Part shown: piece after piece, positions 49,107-57,713 of the stretch
Numbering within the stretch: position 1 is the first letter of the stretch
Layout: the number at the start of each line of letters is the position of its first letter
Assembly (NCBI RefSeq): GCF_009668025.1
Contig: NZ_WJXZ01000014.1
Location: 454,448 to 518,447, forward strand
Length of the DNA: 64,000 bases
Direction of reading: 5' to 3'
From: Larkinella terrae
Lineage (GTDB): Bacteria > Bacteroidota > Bacteroidia > Cytophagales > Spirosomataceae
Translations under genes and position numbers: made by a program
The notes under the pieces: generated by a model
Told to the model about the DNA's origin: nothing
What the model saw: the letters and a program-made list of their open reading frames with translations, nothing else
Database searches by the model: none

Positions 49107-51431
49107 CTATGTCTTCGTGATCGTTTCTTCCAGGTTATAAATCGTCGAAACGACCCGCATCATGGCGGCCAGTTTCATACGATCAATCTGCGCCGGAATC
49201 GGATATTCGCCCACCGCCAACGCCTTTTCGGCCACCGGTTTTTTAATTTCCTTCAGCTCTTTTTCGTAATACGCCGTCAGCATCTCGACTTCCTTTTCGC
49301 GCGGCTTTCGGCCCACAATCAACCGGAATGCTTTAGTAATCTTATCCTTAGCCTCGGTTTTTTCCTGCAGCAGATTGGCCGCCAGAACGCGCGACGCTTC
49401 CAGAACCGTCGGGTCGTTCATCATCACCAGCGCCTGCAAAGGCGTATTGGTTTTCAGACGTTTAACCTCGCACAAATCCCGGTTGCTGGCGTCGAAAATG
49501 GCCATCGACGGCGGAGGAACCGTGCGTTTGATGAGCGTGTACATCCCGCGTCGGTAGAGCTTGGCACCGTGATCCTGCACGTAGGTGGAGAGCAGACCCC
49601 GGCCCGAGGTCGCGCCTTCCCACAACCCCGGCGGCTGGTACGGTTTGACGCTGGGTCCGCCGATGGTCCGGTTCAGCAAACCGCTGCTCGACAGCACCAG
49701 GTCTTTCACAAATTCGGCCGGGATGCGGTAGCGGGGGCCTCGTGCCAGGTAAACATTATCCGGATCGACCTTCAGTTTCTCCGGTGTAATGACGGCCGAC
49801 TGGCGATACGTCGCCGACGTAACCATCTGTTTCACCAGCCGTTTGATGTCCCAGTTGTGGCTCATGAAATCGACGGCCAGCCAATCCAGCAGTTCCGGGT
49901 TAGTGGGCAAATCGCCCTGCATCCCGAAATCACCGGAGGTTTTCACGATGCCTTTCCCGAAAAATTCCTGCCACAACAGGTTGACGTAAACCCGGGCCGT
50001 CAGCGGATTCTTCTTGTCGAAAAGCCACTGCGCCAGCCCCAACCGGTTTTTGGGGTAATTGGCGTTGAAAGGCAGAATGGAACTGGGCGTTCCGGCTTGC
50101 ACTTCATCGCCCGGCGCATCGTACACACCCCGCTTCAGAATGTAGGTTTTACGGGACGTATCCGGCTCGAGGTCACCCATCACCGATACGATCAGGCGGT
50201 TCGTGTCCGGTTTATTGACAAACGTTAAAATGTTTTTCACCTCCGCATCGCTGATTTCCATGAGCGGTTTTTTAGCGTAGGTTTCCGGTCCGCCAATCAC
50301 CGATTCAATCCCGACTTCTTTCACGTTATTGAAAAAAGCAAAGAGCTGATAATACTCTTTTTGCGAAAATGGATCGTATTTATGATCGTGGCAATGCGCG
50401 CATTCCATCGTAACGCCCAGAAGCCCTTTTCCAAATAAATCTGTGCGGTCGGTGACGTAACTAATCCGGTATTCTTCGGGAATAACACCGCCTTCTTCCG
50501 TGATTTTATGATTTCGGTTAAAACCGGTCGCCAGCAATTGCTCCTTGGTTGAATTCGGCAGTAAATCACCGGCTAATTGCCAGGTTACGAAATCATTGTA
50601 GTGCATGTTTTTGTTGAACGCGTGGATTACCCAATCGCGCCAGGGCCACTGCGTCCGGTAGCCATCATCCTGATAGCCATGCGAATCGGCGTAGCGGGCA
50701 AGGTCCAGCCAGTGCAGCGCCATCTTCTCGCCGTACGCGGGATTTTTCAATAACTGATCGACGGCTTTTTCGTACGCATTCGCACTATTGTCGGCCATAA
50801 ACTGATCCATCAGCTGCAACGAAGGCGGCAAACCGGTCAAATCCAGGCTTAACCGCTTCAATAACCGCTCTTTATCCGCTTCTTCGTTGGGCGATAACCC
50901 TTTCTGTTCCTGTTTATGCAGAACGAAATAATCGATCTCATTTTTGGGCCATTCTTTCTGGTCAACTTCCGGAAGTGCCGGTTTTTTAGGCGCAACAAAA
51001 GCCCAGTGTTTTTCGTATTTAGCGCCCTGTTTAATCCACTTCTCAATCAATTTAATTTGATGAGCCGTCAGCTTTAGATTGGACGAGGGCGGAGGCATTA
51101 ACAGCGAAGTGTCCTGCGTACTAATCCGCAGATAAGCTTCTGACAATTCCGGTTTTCCGGCCACCAGCGCGTGGGCCGTGGGGTTTTCCTGCAAGGCTTT
51201 AAACGCATTTTCCGCAATGTCAAGCCGCAATCCGGCTTCCCGTTTATTGGCATCCGGGCCGTGGCAGGCCAGGCATTTATCCGACAAAATGGGCCGAATG
51301 TCGAAGTTGTAGCTGACCACATCCGGCAATTTTTCTTCCTCACCCCGATTGCTTGAACCGGTGTTACAGGCTTGAAAGGTGCCGGTAATGCCCACAAAAA
51401 CACAGATCAAATAAAAGGACCACTTAAGCAT
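49107..51431 (-). CDS. PSD1/planctomycete-type cytochrome protein (PSCyt1 + DUF1549 + DUF1553), lipoprotein
   Basis: 774 residues from the ATG at 51431 (a TTG 7 codons upstream is not needed). A lipoprotein signal (YLICVFVGITGTFQAC) is followed by a cytochrome domain with heme motif CLACH in SDKCLACHGPDANKREAGL (about 52), then DUF1549 (KNEIDYFVLHKQEQKGLSPN, RLSLDLTGLPPSLQLMDQF, about 165-370, with ECAHCHDHKYDPFSQKEYY, a second CxxCH) and DUF1553 (about 455-740: NRLGLAQWLFDKKNPLTARV, FGMQGDLPTNPELLDWLAVD, FDASNRDLCEVKRLKTNTPL). It is the first of three genes of a set typical of Planctomycetes but also found in Bacteroidota. Function unknown. Confidence 0.9.
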   Translation of the reverse strand: MLKWSFYLICVFVGITGTFQACNTGSSNRGEEEKLPDVVSYNFDIRPILSDKCLACHGPDANKREAGLRLDIAENAFKALQENPTAHALVAGKPELSEAYLRISTQDTSLLMPPPSSNLKLTAHQIKLIEKWIKQGAKYEKHWAFVAPKKPALPEVDQKEWPKNEIDYFVLHKQEQKGLSPNEEADKERLLKRLSLDLTGLPPSLQLMDQFMADNSANAYEKAVDQLLKNPAYGEKMALHWLDLARYADSHGYQDDGYRTQWPWRDWVIHAFNKNMHYNDFVTWQLAGDLLPNSTKEQLLATGFNRNHKITEEGGVIPEEYRISYVTDRTDLFGKGLLGVTMECAHCHDHKYDPFSQKEYYQLFAFFNNVKEVGIESVIGGPETYAKKPLMEISDAEVKNILTFVNKPDTNRLIVSVMGDLEPDTSRKTYILKRGVYDAPGDEVQAGTPSSILPFNANYPKNRLGLAQWLFDKKNPLTARVYVNLLWQEFFGKGIVKTSGDFGMQGDLPTNPELLDWLAVDFMSHNWDIKRLVKQMVTSATYRQSAVITPEKLKVDPDNVYLARGPRYRIPAEFVKDLVLSSSGLLNRTIGGPSVKPYQPPGLWEGATSGRGLLSTYVQDHGAKLYRRGMYTLIKRTVPPPSMAIFDASNRDLCEVKRLKTNTPLQALVMMNDPTVLEASRVLAANLLQEKTEAKDKITKAFRLIVGRKPREKEVEMLTAYYEKELKEIKKPVAEKALAVGEYPIPAQIDRMKLAAMMRVVSTIYNLEETITKT

Positions 51432-51574
51432 ACGAAAAGAATCTTGATTCAACAGATCGTAGAAATTTAGGAAATTCTAAAAGAGGATGTGGAGCGTTAC
51501 TGTGCGCCGAAAAGGTGTGACAATTTCATCAAATAACGAATCGGAACCCGATATGATTCATCATGATAGTGATA

Positions 51575-52528
51575 TTATTTCATAAATTTAGCCAAATTAT
51601 CCTTCGTAACCAACTGAAATGGAATTAAGGTTTCTTTATCGAAGGCTTCTCCTTTGGCAATTTTGACGGCGGTTTCGATGGATTTAGCACCCTGCTGCTC
51701 AGCATTCTGGAAAACCGTTGCGTCGAGCGTGCCCTTCTGAACGGCCTGCAAAGCATCCGGAATGGCGTCGATACTGACCACAATCACTTTGGATTTCAGG
51801 CCCGCGTCGGTCAACGCCTTAACGGCGCCCATGCCCATTTCGTCGTTCTGGGCAAAAACCGCATTGATGTCGGCGCCGTACGACTGAATCCAGTTTTCCA
51901 TCAGCGCCATGCCTTTGGCGCGGTCCCATTCGCCGGTCTGGTGCGCGAGCAGTTTCAGGTTCGGATATTGCTTCAGTACTTCCCGCGCGCCCTGTTCGCG
52001 CTTGATCTGGGCGGCTTGTCCCATGTAACCGTGCATCATCACCACGTTGCCTTTTCCACCCAGTTTTTCGGCGATGAATTTCATCGCAATCCGGCCCGAT
52101 TCCACATCATCGGAACCAATAAATGCCGTGGGTTTGGCGGTGGTTTCGGAGTTTACATTAACAATCGGGATTTTTGCCGCCAAAGCTTTCGTAACGGCCG
52201 GTGAACTGGCTTCTACCTCGCAGGGATTCATGATAATCACATCGACTTTCTGCGCAATAAAGCTCTCCACCTGTTCGATTTGCTTCAAGGCCGAACGCTC
52301 GGCATCGACGGTGATTAATTCGACGCCCAGTTCGTTGGCTTTCTTCTCAATTTCATCGCTGACATTGACAATAAATTCGTTCTGCATGCTGAGCATCGTG
52401 ACGCCAACTGTCAGTTTTTTGCCTCCGCTTTCGCCACTTTTTTCGCTCGAAGTGGACTGGTTACAACCGCTTACGAAAAGGGACAAAAAGAAAATTGCAC
52501 TGAAGTAACTGAAATAAATACGTTTCAT
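51575..52528 (-). CDS. Sugar ABC transporter substrate-binding lipoprotein (RbsB-like)
   Basis: 317 residues. Lipobox LFVSGC with Cys at about 22, then a Ser/Gly linker and a type I periplasmic binding protein fold (peripla_BP_4): LTVGVTMLSMQNEFIVNVSD, VDVIIMNPCEVEASSPAVTK, IGSDDVESGRIAMKFIAEKL, NAVFAQNDEMGMGAVKALTD, IPDALQAVQKGTLDATVFQN. It binds a monosaccharide or related polyol outside the membrane. Last gene of the order ATPase, permease, binding protein; 24 bp follow the permease stop. ABC sugar uptake of this type is uncommon in Bacteroidota, which mostly use SusCD, so it may have come by transfer. Confidence 0.93.
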   Translation of the reverse strand: MKRIYFSYFSAIFFLSLFVSGCNQSTSSEKSGESGGKKLTVGVTMLSMQNEFIVNVSDEIEKKANELGVELITVDAERSALKQIEQVESFIAQKVDVIIMNPCEVEASSPAVTKALAAKIPIVNVNSETTAKPTAFIGSDDVESGRIAMKFIAEKLGGKGNVVMMHGYMGQAAQIKREQGAREVLKQYPNLKLLAHQTGEWDRAKGMALMENWIQSYGADINAVFAQNDEMGMGAVKALTDAGLKSKVIVVSIDAIPDALQAVQKGTLDATVFQNAEQQGAKSIETAVKIAKGEAFDKETLIPFQLVTKDNLAKFMK

Positions 52529-52552
52529 TTTTGAGATTAAAGGAATATAGAA

Positions 52553-53536
52553 TCAACTCTTATTTTGATTTAAACTGTCCAAAACAACGGCCCCGATGAT
52601 GATAATTCCCATCACTACCTGTTGGTAATACGAAGTGACGTTCATTAAATCCAGACCATTACTGATGACGCCGATGAGCAGCGCACCGATGAGCGTTCCG
52701 GTCATGGTTCCGGTGCCGCCCGTCGTGCTGGTGCCGCCGATAATGGCAGCGGCAATTGCGTCCAGCTCAAAACCAACTCCGGCGTTGGGCTGACCGGTTG
52801 TAATTCTGGACGTTAGCAGAATTCCGGCCAGCGCGGCCAACCCTCCGCAAAGCGTGTAAACCACCATTTTGACCTTATTCAGCTGAATGCCGGAGGCTTT
52901 GGCGGCAGGTTCATTGCCGCCCACCGCGTACATATACCGGCCCAATACGGTTTTTTTAAGGACGACCGAGCAAATAATAAAAAACACAATCAGGATAATA
53001 ATGGGCGTTGGAATGCCCGCTAATTGCCCTCCACCAATGAAATTAAATGAATCGGATAAATTGGAAATGGGACGCCCTTTGCTCAGAATTAAAGCCAGAC
53101 CGCGGCCAATGGTCATCGTTCCCAGCGTAACAATAAACGGCGGAACCTTGCTTTTTGTAATGACTAAACCGTTAAATGCACCGAGTAATAAACCGGCGGC
53201 TAAACCTGTGAGAATCGGGACAATAACGGGATAGGAATCCGGGTGGGCGAACATGGCGGCTACTACGCTCGTAACGGCAACCGTAGATCCGATGGAAAGG
53301 TCGATGCCGCCCGTAAGAATGACAAATGTAACCCCGAAAGCCAGCAGCGCATTGATCGACACCTGCGTGACGACGATCAGTAAATTTGAAACCGTCAGAA
53401 ACTTGGGCGTGACGACCGAAAGAACGACGCAAACCAGGATGAATGCGATAAAAATACCGTACCTGCCCATGCCTTTGATGCGGGTTTTATACGGTTTTTC
53501 GGTCGGGTTACGGTCGGTTTTTAAATGGTTTTCCAT
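52553..53536 (-). CDS. Sugar ABC transporter permease (RbsC-like)
   Basis: 327 residues with eight to ten hydrophobic segments. Family motifs are FGVTFVILTGGIDLSIGSTV (about 70-89), LGAFNGLVITKSKVPPFIVT, GNEPAAKASGIQLNKVKMVV (EAA-like loop, about 205-224) and LDAIAAAIIGGTSTTGGTGT (about 255-274). It forms the membrane channel of an RbsABC-type importer. Neighbours: 21 bp to the ATPase stop and 24 bp to the binding protein start, so one operon. Confidence 0.94.
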   Translation of the reverse strand: MENHLKTDRNPTEKPYKTRIKGMGRYGIFIAFILVCVVLSVVTPKFLTVSNLLIVVTQVSINALLAFGVTFVILTGGIDLSIGSTVAVTSVVAAMFAHPDSYPVIVPILTGLAAGLLLGAFNGLVITKSKVPPFIVTLGTMTIGRGLALILSKGRPISNLSDSFNFIGGGQLAGIPTPIIILIVFFIICSVVLKKTVLGRYMYAVGGNEPAAKASGIQLNKVKMVVYTLCGGLAALAGILLTSRITTGQPNAGVGFELDAIAAAIIGGTSTTGGTGTMTGTLIGALLIGVISNGLDLMNVTSYYQQVVMGIIIIGAVVLDSLNQNKS

Positions 53537-53557
53537 CGGGGTTAGTCAACGAAATAA

Positions 53558-55048
53558 TCAATGCACCGCATAACGCATAATTGTTTCCTGCGTGGCTTCT
53601 GCTCTGGTTAGTAAGGCGGTTTGTTTTCCCTGCGACAGCACCAGGATCCGGTCGCTCATGCCCAGAATTTCGGGCAATTCGGACGAAATCATGATGACGG
53701 CAATGCCGTCGGAAACCAGCCGGTTTATTAATTTATAAATTTCAAATTTGGCTCCTATATCAATTCCCCGCGTAGGTTCATCGAGAATCACGAGATCCGG
53801 CGACGCCAGCAGCACTTTCCCGATCACCACTTTCTGCTGGTTTCCCCCGCTCAGAAACATCACTTTCTGATCCGCACCGGCGGTTTTGATGCGCAGGTCC
53901 GCAATCATTTTGGCCGCCGTGGCTGCCTCGCTTTTGTCCTGAATGAACAGCCCGCGGGCATGGTTCGGCAGGCTCGACAGGGTGATGTTGTGCTTCACCG
54001 ACATGCCGGGAATAAACCCCAGACCCTTCCGATCCTCGCTAACATAACCAATTCCCTGACGAATCGCATCCTGTGGAGTCTTGATAATAAGTTGTTTTCC
54101 TTTCAGGTAAATTTCACCGCTGTCAACGGCGTCAAGTCCAAAAATGGCCCGGGCGATTTCTGTACGGCCCGCCCCCATCAGACCGGCAATGCCCAGCACT
54201 TCACCGGCGTACACTTCAAAATTGATACCGGAGAATTTCCCCGCCCGACTTAAATTCTTAACTGACAGAACCTCAGCGCCTTTGTGGCTGGTCGAATCCG
54301 GGAACAGGCTGTCAATTTCCCGGCCAACCATCAACTGAATCAGCGTATTGATCGTCAGATCGGCGGCCGGTCTGGTGTCGATGTATTTGCCATCCCGCAA
54401 AACCGTAATGGTGTCGGAGATTTCAAATATTTCGTCCATTTTGTGGGAAATGTAAATGATCGCGACGCCTTTTTTTTTCAGATCCCGGATGATACTGAAT
54501 AGCGTTGCGACTTCTTTGTCGGACAGCGCGGAGGTCGGCTCATCCATGATAATGACCCGGGCGTCGTTGGAAAGGGCTTTGGCAATTTCCACCATCTGCA
54601 TTTCGGCTACGCTCAGGTACTTCATTTTGGCCGTCGGCGAAATGTTGACGCCCATTTGTTCCAGTAAAACCGCAGCCTGCTGATTCAGCTTTTTTTCATC
54701 GATCCAGCCGAATAAACCGCCCTGGGTTTCCCGACCCAGAAAAATGTTCTGCGCCACCGTCAGCTCCGGAACGATCAGGATTTCCTGGTGAATCATGGAA
54801 ATGCCTTTCTTCAGCATTTCGCTGACGTGGCTGGCTTTTAATTCACTTCCTTCAAAGAAAATTTCTCCCGCGTCGGGTGAATGAAGACCGATCAGAATCT
54901 TCATGAACGTGGATTTCCCGGCGCCGTTTTCACCCATGAGCGCGTGGACTTCGCCTTTCCGCAGGTTTAAACGGACCTGATCAAGTGCTTTTACGCCCGA
55001 AAACGATTTAGTTAATCCGTGAACGGTCAGAATGTAATCCGGATTCAT
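53558..55048 (-). CDS. Sugar ABC transporter ATPase (RbsA-like, two nucleotide-binding domains)
   Basis: 496 residues from the ATG at 55048 (a GTG five codons upstream is possible). Domain 1 has Walker A GENGAGKSTFMKIL (about 37-50), signature LSVAEMQMVEIAKAL and Walker B VIIMDEPTSAL; domain 2 has a degenerate Walker A (GLMGAGRTEIARAIFG), signature LSGGNQQKVVIGKVLL and Walker B LVILDEPTRGIDIG, the usual pattern for this family. It energises the permease encoded 21 bp downstream. The 198-bp gap before the next gene upstream (Gfo/Idh) contains a nested inverted repeat. Confidence 0.94.
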   Translation of the reverse strand: MNPDYILTVHGLTKSFSGVKALDQVRLNLRKGEVHALMGENGAGKSTFMKILIGLHSPDAGEIFFEGSELKASHVSEMLKKGISMIHQEILIVPELTVAQNIFLGRETQGGLFGWIDEKKLNQQAAVLLEQMGVNISPTAKMKYLSVAEMQMVEIAKALSNDARVIIMDEPTSALSDKEVATLFSIIRDLKKKGVAIIYISHKMDEIFEISDTITVLRDGKYIDTRPAADLTINTLIQLMVGREIDSLFPDSTSHKGAEVLSVKNLSRAGKFSGINFEVYAGEVLGIAGLMGAGRTEIARAIFGLDAVDSGEIYLKGKQLIIKTPQDAIRQGIGYVSEDRKGLGFIPGMSVKHNITLSSLPNHARGLFIQDKSEAATAAKMIADLRIKTAGADQKVMFLSGGNQQKVVIGKVLLASPDLVILDEPTRGIDIGAKFEIYKLINRLVSDGIAVIMISSELPEILGMSDRILVLSQGKQTALLTRAEATQETIMRYAVH

Positions 55049-55083
55049 TATTGGGGAAAACACAATGGATTTGGAGAATTATC

Positions 55084-55232
55084 AGCCCACGGTTTGAACC
55101 GTGGGGACAAAGAATAAATATTGGCTAAATCAAAACCGTTTTAACGGTTTCCGAACCCCGGAAACCGTTAAAACGGTTTTGATAAAATGAAATACGATTC
55201 TGGCCCTGAACCCACGGTCAAACCGTGGGCTG
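55084..55232. repeat. Nested inverted repeat between the ABC ATPase and Gfo/Idh genes
   Basis: An inner perfect 25-bp pair (55129-55153 with 55159-55183, built from AAAACCGTTTTAACGGTTT) with a 5-nt loop lies inside an outer pair of small hairpins (CCCACGGTT/AACCGTGGG at 55086-55105; CCCACGGT/ACCGTGGG at 55211-55229) that are also complementary to each other. It fills most of the 198-bp gap. Confidence 0.8.
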
Positions 55233-55246
55233 GTAATTACCTAAAA

Positions 55247-56410
55247 CTATTTCTCCGTCCATTCAACGCCGGTGTCTTTCCAGCTTCTCGATTTGGCCGA
55301 TTCGATGACGGCTTCGCATACTTTCTGGGTTTCCAGCGCATCCTTGAACGTGGGCGAGCAGGGCTCACCGGTTTCGAGGCTTTTCAGGAAATCGGCCACC
55401 TGATGCACAAAACCGTGTTCGTAACCGATGCCCAGACCCGGCACCCACCATTTGTCCATGTAGGGTTGGTCGCCATCCGTGACGTGAATGGAGCGCCAGC
55501 CGCGAACGATGGATTCATCCTTGTGGTCGAAGTATTCCAGACGGTTCAGGTCGTGCAGATCCCAGCGAATCGACGCGTGTTCGCCGTTGATTTCCAGCGT
55601 ATAGAGGGCTTTGTGGCCGCGGGCGTAGCGGGTTGATTCAAACAATCCCAGCGACCCGTTTTCAAAATGGCAGTGGAAAATACAAGCGTCGTCGATACCG
55701 ACGGGCTGCACTTTTCCGGTCAGGGCGTGCATCCGCTCTTTCACGAAGGTTTCCGTCACTGCCGACACATCCGTAATGCCGCCGTTGATCCACATGGCGG
55801 TGTCGATACAGTGCGCCAGCAGGTCACCCGTTACGCCCGAACCAGCCGCTTCAAGGTCCATCCGCCAGGTACCGGTACCGCCCTGCGGAACATCGGCGTT
55901 GATGGTCCAATCCTGCAGGAAGTTGGCGCGGTAGTGAAAAATCCGGCCCAGTTTGCCGGAAGCAACGATTTGCTTTGCCAGCGAAACCGCCGGGAGACGG
56001 CGGTAGTTGTACCAAACCGTGTTGGCAACTCCGGCGTTGTTGACCGCTTCCACCATTTTCTCGCCTTCGGCCAGGTTGCGGGAGAGCGGTTTTTCGCAAA
56101 GAATCATTTTTCCGGCAGCCGCAGCCGCAATGGCGATTTCGGCGTGCGTGTCGTTGGGGGTACAGATATCAACGGCGTCGATGTCGTCCCGGGCCACGAG
56201 GGCTTTCCAGTCGGTTTCGATGGATTCGTAACCCCACTGGTCGGCAAAAGCCTGCACTTTCTCGGCGTTGCGCGAACAAACCGCCTTCAAAACCGGTGTG
56301 TATTCCAGTTCAGGGAAAAAATTAGGTACGCGATTATAACCATTGGAGTGCGTCCGGCCCATAAAACCGGTCCCGATCAATCCAATTCGGATTTCTTTTT
56401 TAGCTGCCAT
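55247..56410 (-). CDS. Gfo/Idh/MocA-family NAD(P)-dependent oxidoreductase
   Basis: 387 residues. N-terminal Rossmann fold with [20 protein letters not shown] (about 7-26) and the family motif [15 protein letters not shown] (about 100-114, Lys at the active site), then the C-terminal alpha/beta domain with [18 protein letters not shown] (conserved His). It interconverts a sugar or inositol hydroxyl and ketone using NAD(P). In the operon with TIM-barrel isomerase, cupin, DUF4432 and DUF1080 proteins it would handle a keto-sugar; the precise substrate is not readable. Confidence 0.92.
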   Translation of the reverse strand: MAAKKEIRIGLIGTGFMGRTHSNGYNRVPNFFPELEYTPVLKAVCSRNAEKVQAFADQWGYESIETDWKALVARDDIDAVDICTPNDTHAEIAIAAAAAGKMILCEKPLSRNLAEGEKMVEAVNNAGVANTVWYNYRRLPAVSLAKQIVASGKLGRIFHYRANFLQDWTINADVPQGGTGTWRMDLEAAGSGVTGDLLAHCIDTAMWINGGITDVSAVTETFVKERMHALTGKVQPVGIDDACIFHCHFENGSLGLFESTRYARGHKALYTLEINGEHASIRWDLHDLNRLEYFDHKDESIVRGWRSIHVTDGDQPYMDKWWVPGLGIGYEHGFVHQVADFLKSLETGEPCSPTFKDALETQKVCEAVIESAKSRSWKDTGVEWTEK

Positions 56411-56415
56411 TTTTT

Positions 56416-56567
56416 CAGTTTATGGTTTAAGGTTTATAGTTTACGGATTACGGTATTTGGTTTACGGTTTATGGTTTTCGGTTTACGGTAGCTGACGCAT
56501 GCGATCTATTGGCGCGTTAACCACTGTAAACCAAAACCCAAAACCGTAAACTATAAACCATAAACTA
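56416..56567. repeat. Long intergenic inverted repeat (GTTTACGG type, GACGCAT core)
   Basis: Arms 56416-56485 and 56523-56567 are degenerate tandems of GTTTACGG/GTTTATGG words that pair imperfectly (the left arm has extra copies). The loop contains GCTGACGCATG...GGCGCGTTAACC, a core shared with the elements at 57631 and 60005. It occupies the gap between the Gfo/Idh and TIM-barrel genes. Confidence 0.75.
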
Positions 56568-57596
56568 CTCTGACCATCCGTGCTGGTCGCGGACTTTGAT
56601 GAGGGCCGCCAGGATATCGTTCCAGGTCTGTTGTTTATACATAACCTCGTTCGGGAACATACAACCATCCCAACAAATGTGTTTGAAGGCTTTGGTGAGT
56701 TCGCCATTTTCGTCACGCAGCCAGTAGCCCGCATCTTTGGCAATGTCGAGTTTGCCGTTCGGATCCGTCGCCAGACAGTGCCGACCGGTTTTGTCGTGCG
56801 ATCCGGTTCCGTGAACGGTTCCGTCGTTCTGAGCCACGTGGAAGTCGATGGTCCAGGGGCGCAGGGCCGCCGTCATTTTTTTCAGACCTTCTTCCAGGGC
56901 AGCGCGGTCGCTCCAGTCGAAATCGGCGGGCAGAATGCGGTCTTCGGGACTGTTGTAACCCAGCATGTACAGCAGGGTGTGGGACATATCGGCCTGGAAA
57001 CCCATGTTCGGGCGATCGACAGCCGCCAGCGTATCGATCATCGTTTTCCAGCTGTGCATACCACCCCAGCAGATTTCGCCTTCAGCCGCCAGTTTTTCGC
57101 CGTATTCAGCGGCTACATCGCAGGCTTCGCGGAAGGTTTCGGCAATCAGTTTGGTGCTGCCCGCCGGGTCTTTCGACCAGGTTTCGGGTGAGCTGGCCGA
57201 GTCGATGCGGATGACGCCGTAGGGCCGGATGCCGATTTCTTTCAGGTATTGACCGTATTGGCAGGCTTTGCGCACCATGTCGACAAAAACCGCCCGGTCT
57301 TCCTTGCTGCCCAAAACCGGTCCGCCCCAGATCGGAGCCACCAGCGAACCGATGACCAGACCGTGCGCGGCCACTTTATCCGCTAATTTTTTAGCCCCTT
57401 CTTTCGGGTCATTGATGTCGATGCTGGGATCGAAAAGGCCGACATCGACGCCGTCGAACTTTACACCGTCGACTTCCGCAGCCGCCGTCAGTTCCAGCAT
57501 GGTATCGATCGGAATCAGCGGTTCAGAATCTGGACCTTTTCCCACCACACCCGGCCAGGTGGCGTTGTGGAGCTTGGGGAAACTATTTGTGCTCAT
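56565..57596 (-). CDS. Sugar phosphate isomerase/epimerase-type TIM-barrel protein
   Basis: 343 residues, xylose isomerase-like AP endonuclease 2 fold. Segments include [20 protein letters not shown] (about 43-62), [20 protein letters not shown], a Glu metal-ligand region [19 protein letters not shown] (about 165-183), [20 protein letters not shown] (Asp/His, about 195-214) and [20 protein letters not shown]. The family isomerises or epimerises sugars, keto-sugars or inosose; some members act on 3-keto sugars. The Trp-rich loop (WGGMHSW) is distinctive. It lies between the cupin and Gfo/Idh genes with inverted repeats in both gaps. Confidence 0.9.
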   Translation of the reverse strand: MSTNSFPKLHNATWPGVVGKGPDSEPLIPIDTMLELTAAAEVDGVKFDGVDVGLFDPSIDINDPKEGAKKLADKVAAHGLVIGSLVAPIWGGPVLGSKEDRAVFVDMVRKACQYGQYLKEIGIRPYGVIRIDSASSPETWSKDPAGSTKLIAETFREACDVAAEYGEKLAAEGEICWGGMHSWKTMIDTLAAVDRPNMGFQADMSHTLLYMLGYNSPEDRILPADFDWSDRAALEEGLKKMTAALRPWTIDFHVAQNDGTVHGTGSHDKTGRHCLATDPNGKLDIAKDAGYWLRDENGELTKAFKHICWDGCMFPNEVMYKQQTWNDILAALIKVRDQHGWSE

Positions 57597-57630
57597 GATG
57601 AAATGTTGGTTTAGAGTTTTTCGGAACTTG

Positions 57631-57707
57631 GTTTTCGGTATACGGTTTTCGGTAGCTGGCGCATGAAGAATAACGCGTCAGCCAACCAAAAACCGTATAC
57701 CGAAAAC
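57631..57707. repeat. Long intergenic inverted repeat (GTTTTCGGTATACGG type, GACGC core)
   Basis: Arms 57631-57662 and 57675-57707 pair almost completely over a 12-nt loop. The right arm contains a 20-mer identical to 31758-31777. The inner ends carry AGCTGGCGC/GCGTCAGCC, the shared core of the 56.4- and 60.0-kb elements. Confidence 0.8.
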
Positions 57708-57713
57708 TGTAAA

